DNA of 64,000 nucleotides from Montifringilla adamsi (GCA_017590115.1 JAGGNK010006448.1:5996696-6060695), one strand, 5' to 3'; counted from the first letter of the stretch, positions 35,111 through 48,482 are shown. Notes: generated by a model not told the origin, from the letters alone. Numbers and translations: made by a program.

Positions 35111-37550
35111 GTCTCTGGGAATGTATTTCTCTTGCCTTTCTCCTTCCCTCACTCGCTTGCTCCCTCCCTGACACCTGTCTGCTGAGGCTGTGCAGGCTAG
35201 GATGGAAAGTGCTCCTGCCTCACCGCATTATAGAAAGATCTATTGCTCCCACTACTGGCCAAGGTCTGTCAGGATGTTGAATTCAGACAGCCAACTGTGC
35301 TCCTGAAGTCAACACCTGCTTCCACCAGGAGGACAAAAGTTGCAGGAGTGAGGGAACAGGGCCAGAAGACAGGTGTGTTCCTCTTATGACCCTCAAAGGC
35401 TCCAGACAGAAACAGTTGAGATTGATTCTTCAAATAAAATTTTGTATAAGCCCAACCTCAGTCTTCTGTGCAGAAGTTTTCTGGAAACATCTCTTGCAGA
35501 TGCGTATCTATACATATATGAAAATATCAGGGAATTAGACATATATGTGGTTTGATTATTTAGAAGACTTCTAAAGAAATTCAGTCTCTTAAAACTTGAC
35601 TGATATTAGCATTGCACTGCTTATTGTTATTCTTGCATGTTATCAGTCATTATGTTATCAGTGTGTGTGATCAGTGCATTTTCAAAGCAGCCAGTTCCTA
35701 AGAACCATATCCTGCTCCCTGTGAGTGTGCAATAGCATGGCTGCAGTTACCGACAGTCAGCCACCAAGGCTGAGCTGGACAGCCTAGAGAGCTCCTCATT
35801 GAGGCAGGATAGGATTGAGGCTGAAGAATTTCAGTACTTGACCGCATATCAAAATATGATAATTTTTGACCAGGTTCTCTGAGACTCTCCATGTATGGAG
35901 AGTGAAATATTTAATATCAATTTTTACTTATTTGAAGACTATTGACGTTTCAAAAGATTACTAATTTTTCCAGCTATACAATGTTTGTATAAAAGTTATA
36001 CAAATTTCTGAAAACACAATACAAATTTAAGTGGCGCTTAGCAATATACAGACAGTGCAATGCACAGTTCAACGGCAATTTCAGTGTGGTTCCTCTTCCT
36101 GGTATTTATAAAATGCTCATCATCACTATATTCCTGTTCCAGATCACCAGAAAGGAATGCTGATGACATGGACTGAAACCAGCTCAAAGCCTTTGTTGTG
36201 TTTGAATACTTTTGCTAGTGGTCTAATTTTTGTCATCTCTGTTGGGCTGAGCCATATGTTTACTCCTGTTCTATGTAGTCAAGAAAGCTCAGGGAAAACT
36301 TTACACCACCAGTTGATTTACTAAGCTGTTGACAGGGGTCTTCAAGTCTTTTGCTCTTATCCCATGCTGAAAATGCACAACATGACAAGAGATGTCTGGT
36401 AAGAAGGTTTTACACAGCTTACAGCACATCTGAAAGGGCAATTCTCTGATTTTTTTTAAAATTAATATATTCGTTTTCCACAGATAGGAAAAAAATCCTA
36501 ATATAGTTATGCCTGTAATAACTTTTTTTTAGTATTATTTTAACACTTTTTATATTATTTTTAGAAGATAAATTTTATTGACAAGAAACTATGTAAAAAG
36601 TTAGAAAAAATTCTTTTTAAAGTAATCCAAATAACAGTTGACTAGCTAGCTATCTGTTCCACTCTTTCATGGAAACTGGAATGATATCAATAGCTTCAGA
36701 TACTTTCTTAAGAATTTCTTTGTTTAAAGCAGACTAATAATTTCATAAATGTTACTTCCCTTTCAGGCTACAAAGAGGATATTGCAATAGATTTTTAAAA
36801 CATGTACTTGAGATGTCTTGTCTTCCTTTTCAAGTGTCCTCTCAAGGTATATTGCTAAGTACCTTTTATGGAGATATATATTGAGATTTATTTATGCTTG
36901 TTTATTCAGCAGTTCCAAACCACGTAAATAATGCAGGAATGTGAGGAACACTATAGAACTAAGCACAGCAAACAAGTAGAAAGCTTTGACTATTGCTATA
37001 TACCATATTTCACTCATTCTCAGGAGTTTCAAGAACTTCTTATTTAAAAAGTAAAATCTTTATGTGATTTGTGATATATGAGATTTGTTCGTGATACCTC
37101 ACTTTATTGTTATGGATTTTTAAACACTTATATGCTGTGGTTGAAAAGAATCTACAGATACTTTACGGAAAGACAATTTTGTAAATATAAACTAGGGAAA
37201 AGAAATAAAGAAGGAAATTGGACTCTTTTTGTAATATCAGATCCAATAATCCAAAAGGTTTTGTTCATCTCTATCTGGTTTTTTTTCAGTAGTTACATTC
37301 CAAACAATAGATAATCTAATTCAAATTCCTGAAGATGGAAAAACCTGAAATCCTTCTTGATGACTGATCTTGAGGTATGCATCAGCAACAACCCAGTTTT
37401 GTATCAAGCCAATTCAGACCTACCAGCTTCATCTCCCTATTTCATTTGTGTGGTTGCTTTTATATGTGATCGTACAGCTGTTGCGCAAAGATGGAATAAT
37501 CTTAAATGAAGAAAACTTCCTTTTTAGGGTCTGTAATTGATGGCATACAT
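35111..37550. other. GC-richer block, then unique AT-rich DNA
   Basis: 35111-35450 remains GC-rich and may continue the LTR element. A second balanced block, about 35690-35890, is unidentified. The rest is AT-rich without recognised repeats or genes. Confidence 0.5.
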
Positions 37551-37935
37551 GAACAAGAAATTCATTTGCCACTTCCCATGGGCAGGCAGGTGTTCAGCCA
37601 TCCCCAGAACAGCAGGAGTCCATCATGAGTTAGGGTGACTTGGGAAGACAGATGTCAACATTTTGAACATCCCCTCCTTCCTCCTTCTTCTTCCACCTGC
37701 TTTATATGCTGAGCATGTTATATGGTATGGGATATTCATTTGGTCATTTGGGGTCAGCTGTACTGGCTATGTCTTCTCCCAGATTTTTGTGCACCATGTG
37801 TTAACAGTAGAAGCTCTGCTTAGCAGTAACTAAAACATCCCTGTGTCATCAGCACCATTTTCAGCACAAATTTAAAACATAGCACCATTTCAGCTACTAC
37901 AAAGAAAATTAACTCTATCCAAGCCAAAACCAACA
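37551..37935 (-). mobile_element. Solo LTR, ERVL-like family A, U5 truncated
   Basis: This minus-strand LTR starts at 37935 (TGTTGGTTTTGGCTTGGATA on the minus strand) and runs to about 37551. Plus-strand landmarks are CCACTTCCCATGGGCAGGCA (37570-37589), CAGGTGTTCAGCCATC, GTGACTTGGGAAGACAGATG and TTGGTCATTTGGGGTCAGCT. The TATA element is intact on the minus strand near 37700-37708. The segment after it, including the polyadenylation region and U5, is partly missing, so the LTR 3' end is lost. This is among the best preserved family A copies in U3. Confidence 0.92.
37700..37716 (-). promoter_or_regulatory. LTR TATA box
   Basis: The minus strand reads ATGCTCAGCATATAAAGC around this position, a good match to the TATA region of this LTR family. 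Activity is unknown. Confidence 0.55.
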
Positions 37936-38574
37936 AAACCATTTATGCAAGTATCTCTAAACACGAACAATTTGAAACCAGACACATATATCTGCAATGT
38001 GTTGGTTACCTTAACAGCTTGATTTCTCTTTGAGGAAATGTCATCTAATTATTCTATTTACATAGAATACTTTGTTTTCAGTATTTTTACCCTTCCAATA
38101 TTTCAAATTGCTATTCTCATTAGCATTTTCTTGTAACTAATATATAATAGGCATAATTTTTTGTTATTTAATATTATCATTAGTTCTTCCAAACTGAATT
38201 TTGATTATTTGAGTTTCTAAACATTTGTGCTTTGTCAAGCTACTCTTTATGATAAAGTGTCACAGTCTTCTCAGTCTTCAAAAACCTAATTTCTAATACC
38301 AAAAAGCAAGGTCTATCTGAGTTTATTTTCCAACATCATATTTCTGCATTTCAATTTTTTTTTTTTGATTGTTACAGTACCTTCAAGTTCACATGAGTTT
38401 TTTTATTCTTTTCAACCCTAGTTTATATCGCCAAAAAATTTCCTCCATCCCTCAAATGGTTTTTGTGAATTGTTATGTCCCAGATGTACAGCTTGCATAT
38501 TTCCCAAGAATAAATATAATTTTATTTCCAGCCAACAATTCAAACTTCTTTTGGCCTTCCTAGATTATTTCTTT
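37936..38574. other. Unique AT-rich non-coding DNA
   Basis: I see no repeat family or gene here. Confidence 0.6.
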
Positions 38575-38735
38575 ATCCACAATGGTATTTGCAATACATT
38601 CCAATTTCATATTATCTGAAAATTTAATTAATGTGGCATTTGTTCATCCATCCAAAACAGAAATAAATTTGCTAAATAAAACTAGGTCTAACCCAAATCC
38701 CGGCTACACCTCCTTGGCCACTGCAATTTAAAATA
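38575..38735 (-). mobile_element. Possible ancient CR1-type LINE fragment
   Basis: The segment ATCTGAAAATTTAATTAATG through AAATTTGCTAAATAAAAC to CCCGGCTACACCTCCTTGGC resembles, at low identity, the minus strand of a LINE 3' region. In old CR1 copies that region describes an ATTGATAAA...AACAG...CCCCTGGGG... pattern. The similarity is weak and unaided eye alignment may mislead. Confidence 0.35.
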
Positions 38736-39937
38736 ACTTTGTTGGTTGACCTTCAGCAGTTTTCCATCAGTGTGATGGTGCCTGTTTGAATTAGTTTTGT
38801 AAATAACATTAGGGTTTTCTCATTAAAATATTCAGTACAAGATATTATAATATATGAACATTTATTTTGCAGCCACATTGTATTTCTCACCATGAAAACT
38901 GCAGACTAAAGTGTCTTTTAGAAAGCTGAAGTCCTGAAATAGCAGAGGTTATTTGCTACCTCTGTATGATGCTAGCAGACACTTCTGCAGGAAACGACCC
39001 TGGGATTGGACAGGATATCCACAATGTCAAAAGTGACACTAACAAACTACTTAAAACCAAATCACTGCTTTATTTTCCGTCTTTAGTCAGTGTAATGCAA
39101 TAACCTGGAAGAAAAGGTTGTTGGCTTAAAAGCTGAGATATCTACTGTGTTGTTTCCTAGAAGCATCCATTTTTTTTCTCTTTGACTAATGAAAATTTAT
39201 ATTAGAGCTACTTGGTGTGTTGTAGAAGATGCCCAAAGGATACTTCTCTGGTGACCCCATTGTTCTTCTGACCTGGGCACTGGAGAGAGGTTTCCCTTTA
39301 GTTTTCTCTTTTCTTTTCTTTCTCTTCTTTATGTTTGGTACATGAAGGGGTTGTCATTTATGTGACCCATGGTTAGCTATTCAGGTTATCTCAGCAGACA
39401 GACAAGAGACAACCCATTCAGTGACACTGCAGGAACTAGGAGACAGAAAACAGAAAGTGGGGTGCTTATTCAGGATATGAAGGAGAAATGCTGCACAATT
39501 TAAGAAAGCTATTGCACCAGAACAGTTACTTTAATCCTTTAATCCACTTCCAGCAGATGAAGGGAAGTGATTATTTCCTTGTCTTTGATGCCTGAAGATT
39601 GCGTGTGTAGGATTGTGTCCATGACACAAAAAGACACAATCAGGAGTAAGTGCAGCAGAGCCATACAAGGAGAGGATCAGATGACCTGTTTTGTGCAGCT
39701 TTGAAAAGTGGAGGATACCATAGGGATCTTACTGCTGCCTACAAGCTCCAACAAGAGGTGATTAAAGCAAAACAAATGAAAACACATCCAGAATTTTCCA
39801 AGGAAGACAGTGGATGAAATTTTATTTTGAAAAAGCACAGTGGGAAAAAATTGAAATGGGAAATTCTGACTCTATATAAGAAAAAGACCTTTCACTGTAT
39901 GAATGATTGAACTCAGGAAGGGTATTCTTGGTCATAT
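38736..39937. other. Unique non-coding DNA
   Basis: No gene was recognised. It includes a T/C-rich patch at 39295-39335 and a perfect 9-base inverted repeat at 39611-39641. Confidence 0.55.
39611..39641. repeat. Inverted repeat, 9-bp arms
   Basis: GATTGTGTC (39611-39619) and GACACAATC (39633-39641) are exact reverse complements separated by 13 bases. No other terminator or element feature accompanies them. Confidence 0.7.
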
Positions 39938-40055
39938 TCTTGAAGATATTCTGAACCAGACTGGCCATGATTCTGAGTAATCTGCTTTGAGTAGGACCTT
40001 GGACTGTGTGACTTCTGAAGGTCCTTTTCAACTTGCCTACTTCTGTGCTTCTATT
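39938..40055 (+). mobile_element. CR1 LINE 3' end, diverged
   Basis: This plus-strand CR1 terminal fragment has GAAGATATTCTGAACCAGAC, GAGTAATCTGCTTTGAGTAG, TTGGACTGTGTGACTTCTGA, AGGTCCTTTTCAACTTGCC and a worn TTCTGTGCTTCTATT end. It is more diverged than the copy at 17.9 kb. Confidence 0.8.
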
Positions 40056-43000
40056 AAAAGATGAGCCTTTTTGCAGGTACAGAAAAAAATTGAAGGAAGG
40101 AAAATATGCTTATATCTTCAGATGAGATCAAAACAATATATATGTATTTTTCACAATGGAAGTTTTTCCATTACAGTACAAGCAAGTGTGTATAAAAGAT
40201 TAATTCTTCCAGAGTTCCTGAATTATGACTAAACATGGATATTTCTATTTCCGTTTTCAACAATTAATTTAATTAAAATTAATCCTTGCTTGTATTCTAT
40301 CACAGTACCATACCGATTGACATATTGTGGATAAATTCTTTATCAGCTGAGTTCTCTCATCATGGGGACCTGGTTAAATAATAGCCCTCAGATGGAGCAA
40401 AACAGTAGTAACTGACCATATTCTCCAGAATTACATGGGGAGAAAGGATCACGAGAAAGAAGTAAATATAGATCTAGTTTTGCAAATTAAAAAACAAAAA
40501 TAGCTAAATCCAAAATACAGGTATATATTGAATTTTGCCTTGAGTTTTAGTGAGTGTATATTCTTAGCATGTAACTACTAAGCCCCAAATTTGCTTTGGG
40601 CTTAGAGGACCTTCTAGAAGAACTTTTTACCTATACGGTTAAGATATCACAAATTCATTTCTCTCTTTCCTAAATACACTTCCATATCTGTTAGGCATAT
40701 TTTTTTTTATTTCTCATCACATCAAATTTTACTGTTTAATGTAAGACAATTGTTTCCAAGGATCTGCCATACATATTTTTAATCTTGAAACAGCAGATTT
40801 TCAATATCATTATCTATTTGGACACCATGTATGTGTGTTATGAATATATTAAAGGGACGATTTGACAATAACATTACTTTTTTTTTGACACATCTTTCTA
40901 GTTGGATTTAATACTGAATTTCGAAGCTTCAATCAATTTGAGAAAAACCACAACTTTTAAGTTTCATTTTTTATGGTTTTCACAAAAGACAATGAAAGGG
41001 AGACAAGCTTGTGATCTTTACCCTTCATTATAGACAAACAGCATTCTGTAAACTGACCTTGCAACAACGCTACGTCCAGCAAAATATCATGCTGACTATT
41101 CAAGGATAAGTTTAGAAATGGGCTTTGTCTTGTCTATGTTCAGTGGAGTATGTGCTGAACATCACAAACTTCATTTGTTAGTTCTACACCACAAAACAGA
41201 TATCTAAAAATCAAAAGAAATCTTTGAAATAGAATCTGTAAATAGCAAGTCTTTGAACTGGAAGATATATAGTTTAATTGCTGTGCTACTTTTGCCTTCC
41301 TGACTGATCTCCCCAGGTACAGGAATTGGGAGTCATTGTTAATACCCTTCCTTTATGGCTGTTTCCCATGGCTTCTTACTTGATTACCCACAACTTATCT
41401 TTTAAGATTTTATTTTTTTTTAATATCTGTCCTAATACATAAACAAAATACTGAATTGAACCAACAAATCTGCAATCTAATAATCCAAATTTTGCATTCT
41501 GCGTATGGCGGACTTCCTTGTCAGTTGATTCACTGAGTGATGCAAATATTTTATAAGAAATGCCATTCTCTTCACATTCAGCCATTATAGAGACACAGAA
41601 ATTTGAAGAAATAGAAGATTTATTGGTAAAATAATTTGTCAAACATATATTGTATGTGTATTCTCCACATTCAGTTCAATACAATGAAGGAAAAAAAAAC
41701 CCAAGAATACTTATTATTGAAGAATAAATAATTTGGGAAAAAAAGTAACTAGTTTGTCATACCCATGTTCAAATAATGCCATCAAAACTTTATAAATTCA
41801 ATTAAAACTAAATTTAACTAAAACGGACTGAATTATTAGACTGACAATAAAATTCTAAGCTTAGTAAACAGCCACGTCACTAAAGAAGTGTAAAGACAAT
41901 TTCAAGGAGACACTTAATTAGATCATTTATAACTCATTAAGTAGCAAACTGCTACACCCCCTGTTTACTGTTAGGGATGAAAAGAGATGAAATAGCAGAG
42001 GTGTGGTTTCAGGTGTTAAATATCATTTACATCTTCCAAGCAGCTGGTCTATGTGTGCCCATTTGTTTTAGTAGTATCAATTCTTCTGCTTAAGCCTAAT
42101 TAACAGGTCTTTGGAATATGAGAGCTCAATACCAACAGTGTGCTGTTTTATTATCTCACTTTGCAATGTAATTGCAGTTCAACTTAAAATATATACAGAA
42201 AACCTTGCTGTGTGGATATAAGAGCAAAAGGTATTCATCTGTATACAGCAGGGCTTCTTTCATTTTGAAAGATGTTTTAATCAGACAACTTTCAATACAG
42301 GTGATGCTGCCTTTTCTGAATTTGTAAATGCCTACAAACAAGTGTGAGGAAAAGGTGACTTCTACCTACTATGCTTTGAGCTGCTGAGCTTGCAGTAGGT
42401 CTTCCAAGTAGATGTGAACAAGAGGTCATAAATTATCACATGTTACTGTCAGGTCTCTTTCTAACATTCTGTAAGCTGTAACTCTCTTTCAAGCAGAGAT
42501 GTCAGTAAGTTAACTACTCCTTAGTGGAAGGACATAAGCACTATATTTCCGGGCTATAAGTTTTTGGAACTCAGATAATATCTCTTAGAGTTAATATAGG
42601 TGTCTGTCTTAGGTGCTATCTCATCAAAATATTACACAGTTGGCACAGATATGTGCGCCATTGCAATTTGTATGATTACCCTATGGTATCAGCTAAGAAG
42701 TTTTAGTGGCTCTGAAGATCTGCAGAGATACAGCCACTGTATAAAACAGATATCTTAGGTATTTTACATACTACAATCTTGCTCTAGTCTGGGAAGATAA
42801 ATACCTATCTCCAAAATATTCTTTACTTTAGTGGTTGCCATATTTTCAACAAATGGATTTGTATAGCTTCCTTTGGGACTAAGAAATTAAAATTTCCTTG
42901 TTAAATGTTAGAGCTAGGGACCTCCAACACCAATTCTGAAATTAGCTGTGTGACATGGAAGCTTGAAAGGTCTTTAAGGTGACTTATATTCACTTTACCT

Positions 43001-43760
43001 GACATAGAACAGTACCAATGTCCTAGGACAGATGTTCCTAAGAAGTCCTGTGCAATTAGACACACAGGGAATCTCAGATTACAGAGAAAATAATTATATA
43101 TTTTTGGATGACGATGAGGTTAACTACTCATGGGAAAAACACAGAGAAGATTACTGTCTTGGTCTTAGTTTGATTTCAAACACCTAACACAGAACACAGA
43201 CCATGTGATATTGAAAAAATTGCATTCCTTCTCATAAGGAAAAATATCTGGATTAGGAAGCCTGGGCTTTTGGTTCTCCCACAAGTCTGTGATAAAGACA
43301 AGTGTATCTAACCTTCACTGGAATAAATTAATTTAATTCTATCTTCTCTATAAATTGATGAAACATAAATATTTTGAGTTTAAAATGTATTCTTGTACAA
43401 GATAGTATATAATATAATTTGGACTTGCAACAAAATAATTTGTTCAGAATGTCATCACAGCAAACAGCATGCATAACCTAATACAAATAATCATATGCTT
43501 ATGCAGTCTTTCTAAAAAAGATTCTCCATGGTATTCACTTTCACCTTATTGTTCTACCAAAGTCATGCTGGGTTTTTGTGTATATTCTCGCTGCTGGAGA
43601 AAACACGATTTCATTTTTGAGTAATGCTTTTTGTTTCAGGGTATTTATGTTGTAGATAATTTATGCTTTTTTGATTCTAAAAAATAATATTAGCTTTATG
43701 AATTTTCAAATTTGAAGAAAGAAAATAGGAAAAATTACATTCTTAGCAATGCTGGCGGGT
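40056..43760. other. Unique AT-rich non-coding DNA
   Basis: No transposon or exon was recognised in this 3.7 kb stretch. The part at about 41860-42130 has a compact, homeobox-site-rich look (repeated TTAATTAG, CTAATTAA and TCATTTA-type words) and is noted as a possible conserved non-coding element. Confidence 0.5.
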
Positions 43761-43795
43761 TTTATTTGTTTGTTTGTTTGCTTGCTTGCTTTCTT
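43761..43795 (+). repeat. (TTTG)n/(TTGC)n short microsatellite
   Basis: TTTG units followed by CTTG units form an imperfect tetranucleotide tract. It lies immediately upstream of a solo LTR. Confidence 0.8.
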
Positions 43796-43800
43796 ACGTG

Positions 43801-44386
43801 TGCTTGTTTTGTCTGGGATAGAGTTAGTTTCCTTCACAGCATCTTGCATGGGTCCATATTCTGCCTTGGTGCTGAAAAGTGTATTGGTAGCACAGGGATG
43901 ATTTAGTTACTTCTAAGCAGTGCTTACCCAGAATCAAAGCCTTTTCTCCTTCAGACTCCATCCCAGAAACAGGCAGGCTGGAGGTGCAGAGTAAGGGGAT
44001 GCAGCCAGGACAGCCGACCCAAGGGATGTACCATACCATACAGTGTCCTGCTCGGTATATAAATCTGCAGGAAGAAAAAGGAAGGGAAGGATATTCAGAG
44101 TGATAGCATTTGTCTTCCCAAATAACCATTACATGTGATGGAGCCCTGCTCTCCTGGAGATGGCTGAACACATGCCTGACCATGGAAAGCCATGAATGAA
44201 TTCTTTGTTTTGCTTTGCTTCAAAGCTATTTGTGTTGAAAGCTATTGCTTTTCCTGTTAAAATGTCTTTAACTCAGCCCATGTGTTTTCTCACTTTTACA
44301 CTTCTGATTCTCTTCCCTATTGCAACAGGGCAGAAAGTGACTGAGCTGGTGTGTGATGCTCAGCTGCTGAAGAGGTTAAAACCACA
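43801..44386 (+). mobile_element. Solo LTR, ERVL-like family A, nearly full length
   Basis: This is the most complete family A LTR, on the plus strand. It opens with TGCTTGTTTTGTCTGGGATA (43801-43820) and continues through GCAGTGCTTACCCAGAATCA, CATACCATACAGTGTCCTGC, the TATA box GGTATATAAAT (44054-44064), CATTTGTCTTCCCAAATAAC, GGAGATGGCTGAACACATGC, GCTTTTCCTGTTAAAATGTC and CACTTTTACACTTCTGATTC. It ends in TTAAAACCACA at 44386. About 585 bases is the expected size for the family as I know it. The five bases on either side do not match, so the target duplication has been lost or the ends are off by a few bases. The 119- and 91-codon frames in it are not genes. Confidence 0.92.
44054..44064 (+). 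promoter_or_regulatory. LTR TATA box
   Basis: GGTATATAAAT is preserved at the expected point of the family A LTR, preceded by GTCCTGCTC. It is the best candidate core promoter in the window. Confidence 0.6.
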
Positions 44387-46580
44387 AAAGAAAAGTTGTT
44401 TTGTTTATTTTTTACTGGAGTCTTTCAGTCTTGTATTCTGCTGTCAAAATCTGCTTAAAACTAACAAGTAAATTTAAGCCACATTGTGTACATGACACAA
44501 ATCTGGCTTTAGCTTATCAAACCAGAGAATAATGTAAATCACTTTGAAAGAGCCAAAGAAAACCTGCTTGCTAATCAGCATGATGAGAAATGACGTCTTC
44601 TACTGACTAATACAAAGTAGCATCCATTGAAAGAGTAATTAAGTTCTATGTCTGACCAAAAAAAAAAATCATAACAGTGTATTAAAAAAGTTGTCTTCTT
44701 TAAATGTTGTGATAAAACCCACAAAAATGAGAATGTGGAATTGAGTTAAAATCTGTTTTGATCTCTGAAGTGTAATTTTTTTCTCTACAGTGAAACCAGT
44801 AAAGTATGTTTTTATTGGAAAAATAAGCACTGTACGTTGGAAGAGACAACAGTGAAATTCATTATGTTTTATGTGACCTAAAGTAAATAACTACAAACAG
44901 GGTGATTTTTTTATGTCCTAGATAGCATAGGAGTCATGATATTTTGAGAGAGAGAATAAATGAGAATTTTAGTTTCTACTTAAACTATATAAAAGAAACC
45001 AGAATATGTATCTGAATATCTTATTTTGAAAAATCTTAAACCAGGACAAAAATTAAGACCAAATACTCATAAGTCTTTAAATTATATTGTGTTATAGTAG
45101 TTCTATGTATTTTATTATTATTTGAAGTCTAGTCTATGCATTTGAGACCTTAAGTACTTAAGGTTGGCAACAGATAAAAACACTTCTGAATTTGATTCAA
45201 TGTTTAAATAGTCCTAAAAGAAGAACCGTTCTTCTCCTCCTTATAAGATGACCTTTTAAATTTACTTTTTTTAAGTATCTATTTCATCCTGCACTGAACA
45301 GTATATTAACACAAATTTTGAATGACCAAAGTTATATTTTACTGTGTAATTTAGTTATAGCTAGAGGGTGAATGGACTGTGATGAAGGTTAGAATACCCA
45401 TTATTCTAATGTCCTTTGGAGAGAAAAGGGGGAAAGTGGCCGAAGAAAGACCTAATTTATCAGCTAAAAATTCTGACTTCACTGAGATATTGATTGCAAT
45501 GTTTCTATACAGAACAGGATAAATGGTGTAAGAGGCATGAAATATTTGAATATTTCAGGAGATATCCTTTGCTTTCATGAGATATGTGTAGTATTCTTAT
45601 ATATCTATGCTTGCATTGACATTGTACTGTGAAATGTAAGTCTTCTAATAATAATTTTTAGGGAAATGTCACAATTTCTCTTTGGAGAATAATTTAATAT
45701 ACAGCCTTATATATTTAATATACAACCTTCCTCCTAACGCCATAGTCTGCCTCTAAAAGTTTATACCTATAGATGTTCTGTGTTTGAAAGAATGTCTTTA
45801 TAGCTCAAATGGGATAAGCTTTCTAGTGAGACTAGCACATATTTTTGGTAAAGTCAGAAGATTGGGAAGAGAAAATTTTGAAATATCTAAGATCTGATGT
45901 GTCACTTAAATTATTATAGGTGCAAATTAAATTAATACTTTTAAAGCACTGTTTAAATTATTGTGTGTTTTCAGGATTACTGTGATTTAAGAATTTTGGA
46001 AGCTGTTAGGTAAAAGAATACAAAATGAAGTTTTACTTCATTGGTACAAATAAATTAATGGATGATACCTGCTATTGTAGGATTAAAAACTATAGAGGTA
46101 GGTTTTATAAACAGATAGATACACTTCTTAATATGTATGATAAAAGTGATTTTTTTTCTTTAAATACTAGCAAAAATTAAAAATCACAGAGAAAGAACAA
46201 CTATGAAGTTAATATTCTAATATTTAGGGTTTAGTAGCTTGCAATATGTATTTGTCATAGTCTTTTAAAATTGGTTCAAGTCATAACTCAGTGATTTTGA
46301 TCAAGGATATTTCTATGTTTAGAGTTGTTAGAGGAAGATGTATCATGCCAGATTCAGCAGCTCATGAGAGGTTTGGCTGCTGTCTCTTTATGTCTCCAGG
46401 TCCAGCCAGCGGTGAGACTGAAAATGTATTAGCAGCATGTACCTGCAGAATAAATGCAAATGTGACATATATGCATAAAACCTTATATACATAAAAACAT
46501 ATGTACATTTCCTGCCACACAACTCACAGGCAGATGCCCAGAATACTCACCAAGGAAAGAATAAGAAAGAAAGCATCATC
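44387..46580. other. Unique AT-rich non-coding DNA
   Basis: No gene or repeat family was recognised. A balanced 150-base patch at about 46310-46470 contains a 67-codon plus-strand frame with no recognisable domain. Confidence 0.55.
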
Positions 46581-46820
46581 TGGAATTCCATATCCAGTTT
46601 CTGAGGTCTCCAGTACAAGTAGTACAGAGACATGCTAACAACAAGTTTAATAAAGGACCATGGGGATGATTAAGGAATTGGAGCGTTTGACATATAAGGA
46701 AAATCTGAGAGCTGTAAGTGCTCAGCCTGGAAAAAAATGAATGTTCAGAAAGGTCTTACCAATGTGTATAAATATGTGAGGGGTGTGTGTAAGGAAGATG
46801 CACCAAGATTCTTCTCTGAC
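46581..46820 (+). mobile_element. CR1 LINE internal fragment
   Basis: This plus-strand CR1 piece shows TCTCCAGTACAAGTAGTACA, GGGGATGATTAAGGAATTGG (46661-46680), TATAAGGAAAATCTGAGAGC, GCTCAGCCTGGAAAAAAATG, TCTTACCAATGTGTATAAAT (46754-46773) and GTAAGGAAGATGCACCAAGA. It lacks the 3' terminal region. Confidence 0.9.
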
Positions 46821-48482
46821 TCCTTTCCCATATTAATGATTCGGTGTTGATGTGATTTTAATAATTATTAATTTCAGAATGGATTATATATTTCACTTCA
46901 CCATTTTCAGAACACATAATTCCAATATCTAGTCAATTGTTTCTCTCCAGAAAAATTCAGTCTTCTACAGGGAATTTAGCTTGTAAGTCTTTTAAGTGTC
47001 TTCAGTTACTTGATAAGATTCAGACTGAAAACTACATTTACAGGTCGAGGTCTGCTTTGAGCCAATTATTTCTGAGCCAATTTTCTGGTGAGGTTTTTTT
47101 TTTTTCTTAGTGTGTCTCTCCTGATCTCCAACAATCAGTTCAGAAAGGCATGTATTTTCCACAGCTCCTGTTTTTAAATTATTATATATATATATTGAAC
47201 TATAACCAAATCATTATCAAGCTTTCTATTTTTACAAATAAAATCAAAATTAAATAACATTATAAATATTGTTAGGCAGTCTTTCTTCTTGGAAGGAGAG
47301 GAGCAAAAGCCTAATATAAATAAATGTAGCAAGGTACTTGAACACATTATCAATCAAATAAATCCTGTGGGTTGCACATCAATACCAACAAATGACAAAG
47401 CTCAATTTATTAACTAAAAAAACCCTAATTTGATTTAAAAAAGTATAATAAATACTTCTATTTTTATTTTGAGAGATGGATGTTATGGGATGATTGAGTA
47501 TTTTCCCCTGTATCAGCAGCTAAAAATATTATATTAGTAGCCAAATCACTTTCTTGAAAACATGGATCCTGGAAGCTGTACTTTACAAACCTTTAAAACT
47601 AATAACTAATTGCATACTACAGAAGTTCTCTTTTTTAAAAAATAGGTATTTTTGGTGGTGTGCTAATATTCCAAAAGGGAAAGAAGATGAAATAGAGGTG
47701 TGTTTTTAATTTTCTATATACTCTGGGAAAGAGACCAAAAGAGAAGATGATTTAATAGAATACACAGCACTAAATGAATATTTAAGTCTTTGTAGAACTA
47801 GTGTAATGATACCTTGGGGGCAATAGCACTTATAAGCATCTAGGGAACAGAAAACAGTTCAATTTTTACTTTATATATTACCTTGGATGTTCTAATAATA
47901 ATTTTTGTGAACATGATAATTTAAGACTGCCCAGTCACATTTTTCAAAGAGCTATTTCAAAGGAAGGAATACAGCTATTTTTCTTTTTTAGTTTGTTTAA
48001 GTTATCAGCAAAAAGGAGTTTTAATTTGAAATGGTCCAGCACTAGCTATTTTGTTGCATTTTTAGTCCTTACATTAATATGATTAAGTTCATCTGTGTCA
48101 GCTTCTTGTGCTGCAGTTTACTTCATTGTCTATTGGTATTGCTATGATTTGAATGGTTTCCTGTGGACCTGGAAGATATCCTGTAGATTTCTACCTAATA
48201 TTAACATAATTACACATCTACCTCTGTTTGCTTTACTTGCTATATTTTTAATTTTTTATGACTTTCTTGTTGAGATAAGATTATTCTAATCACACCTTGA
48301 ATAGCTCTTTGAAGTCTTTTATTTGTTTTTGATAATTCAGTTTGGAGGAATAATTAGTGGCTTTTACTGTTCTCAAGAACCAGGAGGCTCTGAATGATCA
48401 TTAGAAAGGAACCTATTATTTACAAACATGACATTAGACATCAGCTGAGATAATATATCTTTTGATAACCAAGAGCAATAAA
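46821..48482. other. Unique AT-rich non-coding DNA
   Basis: I see no gene or recognised transposon. A short TA repeat lies near 47183-47199. Confidence 0.6.

Noticed and set aside
39611..39641. Transcription terminator hairpin
   Set aside because: There is no adjacent T tract and no transcription unit, and such terminators do not apply to vertebrate polymerase II genes.
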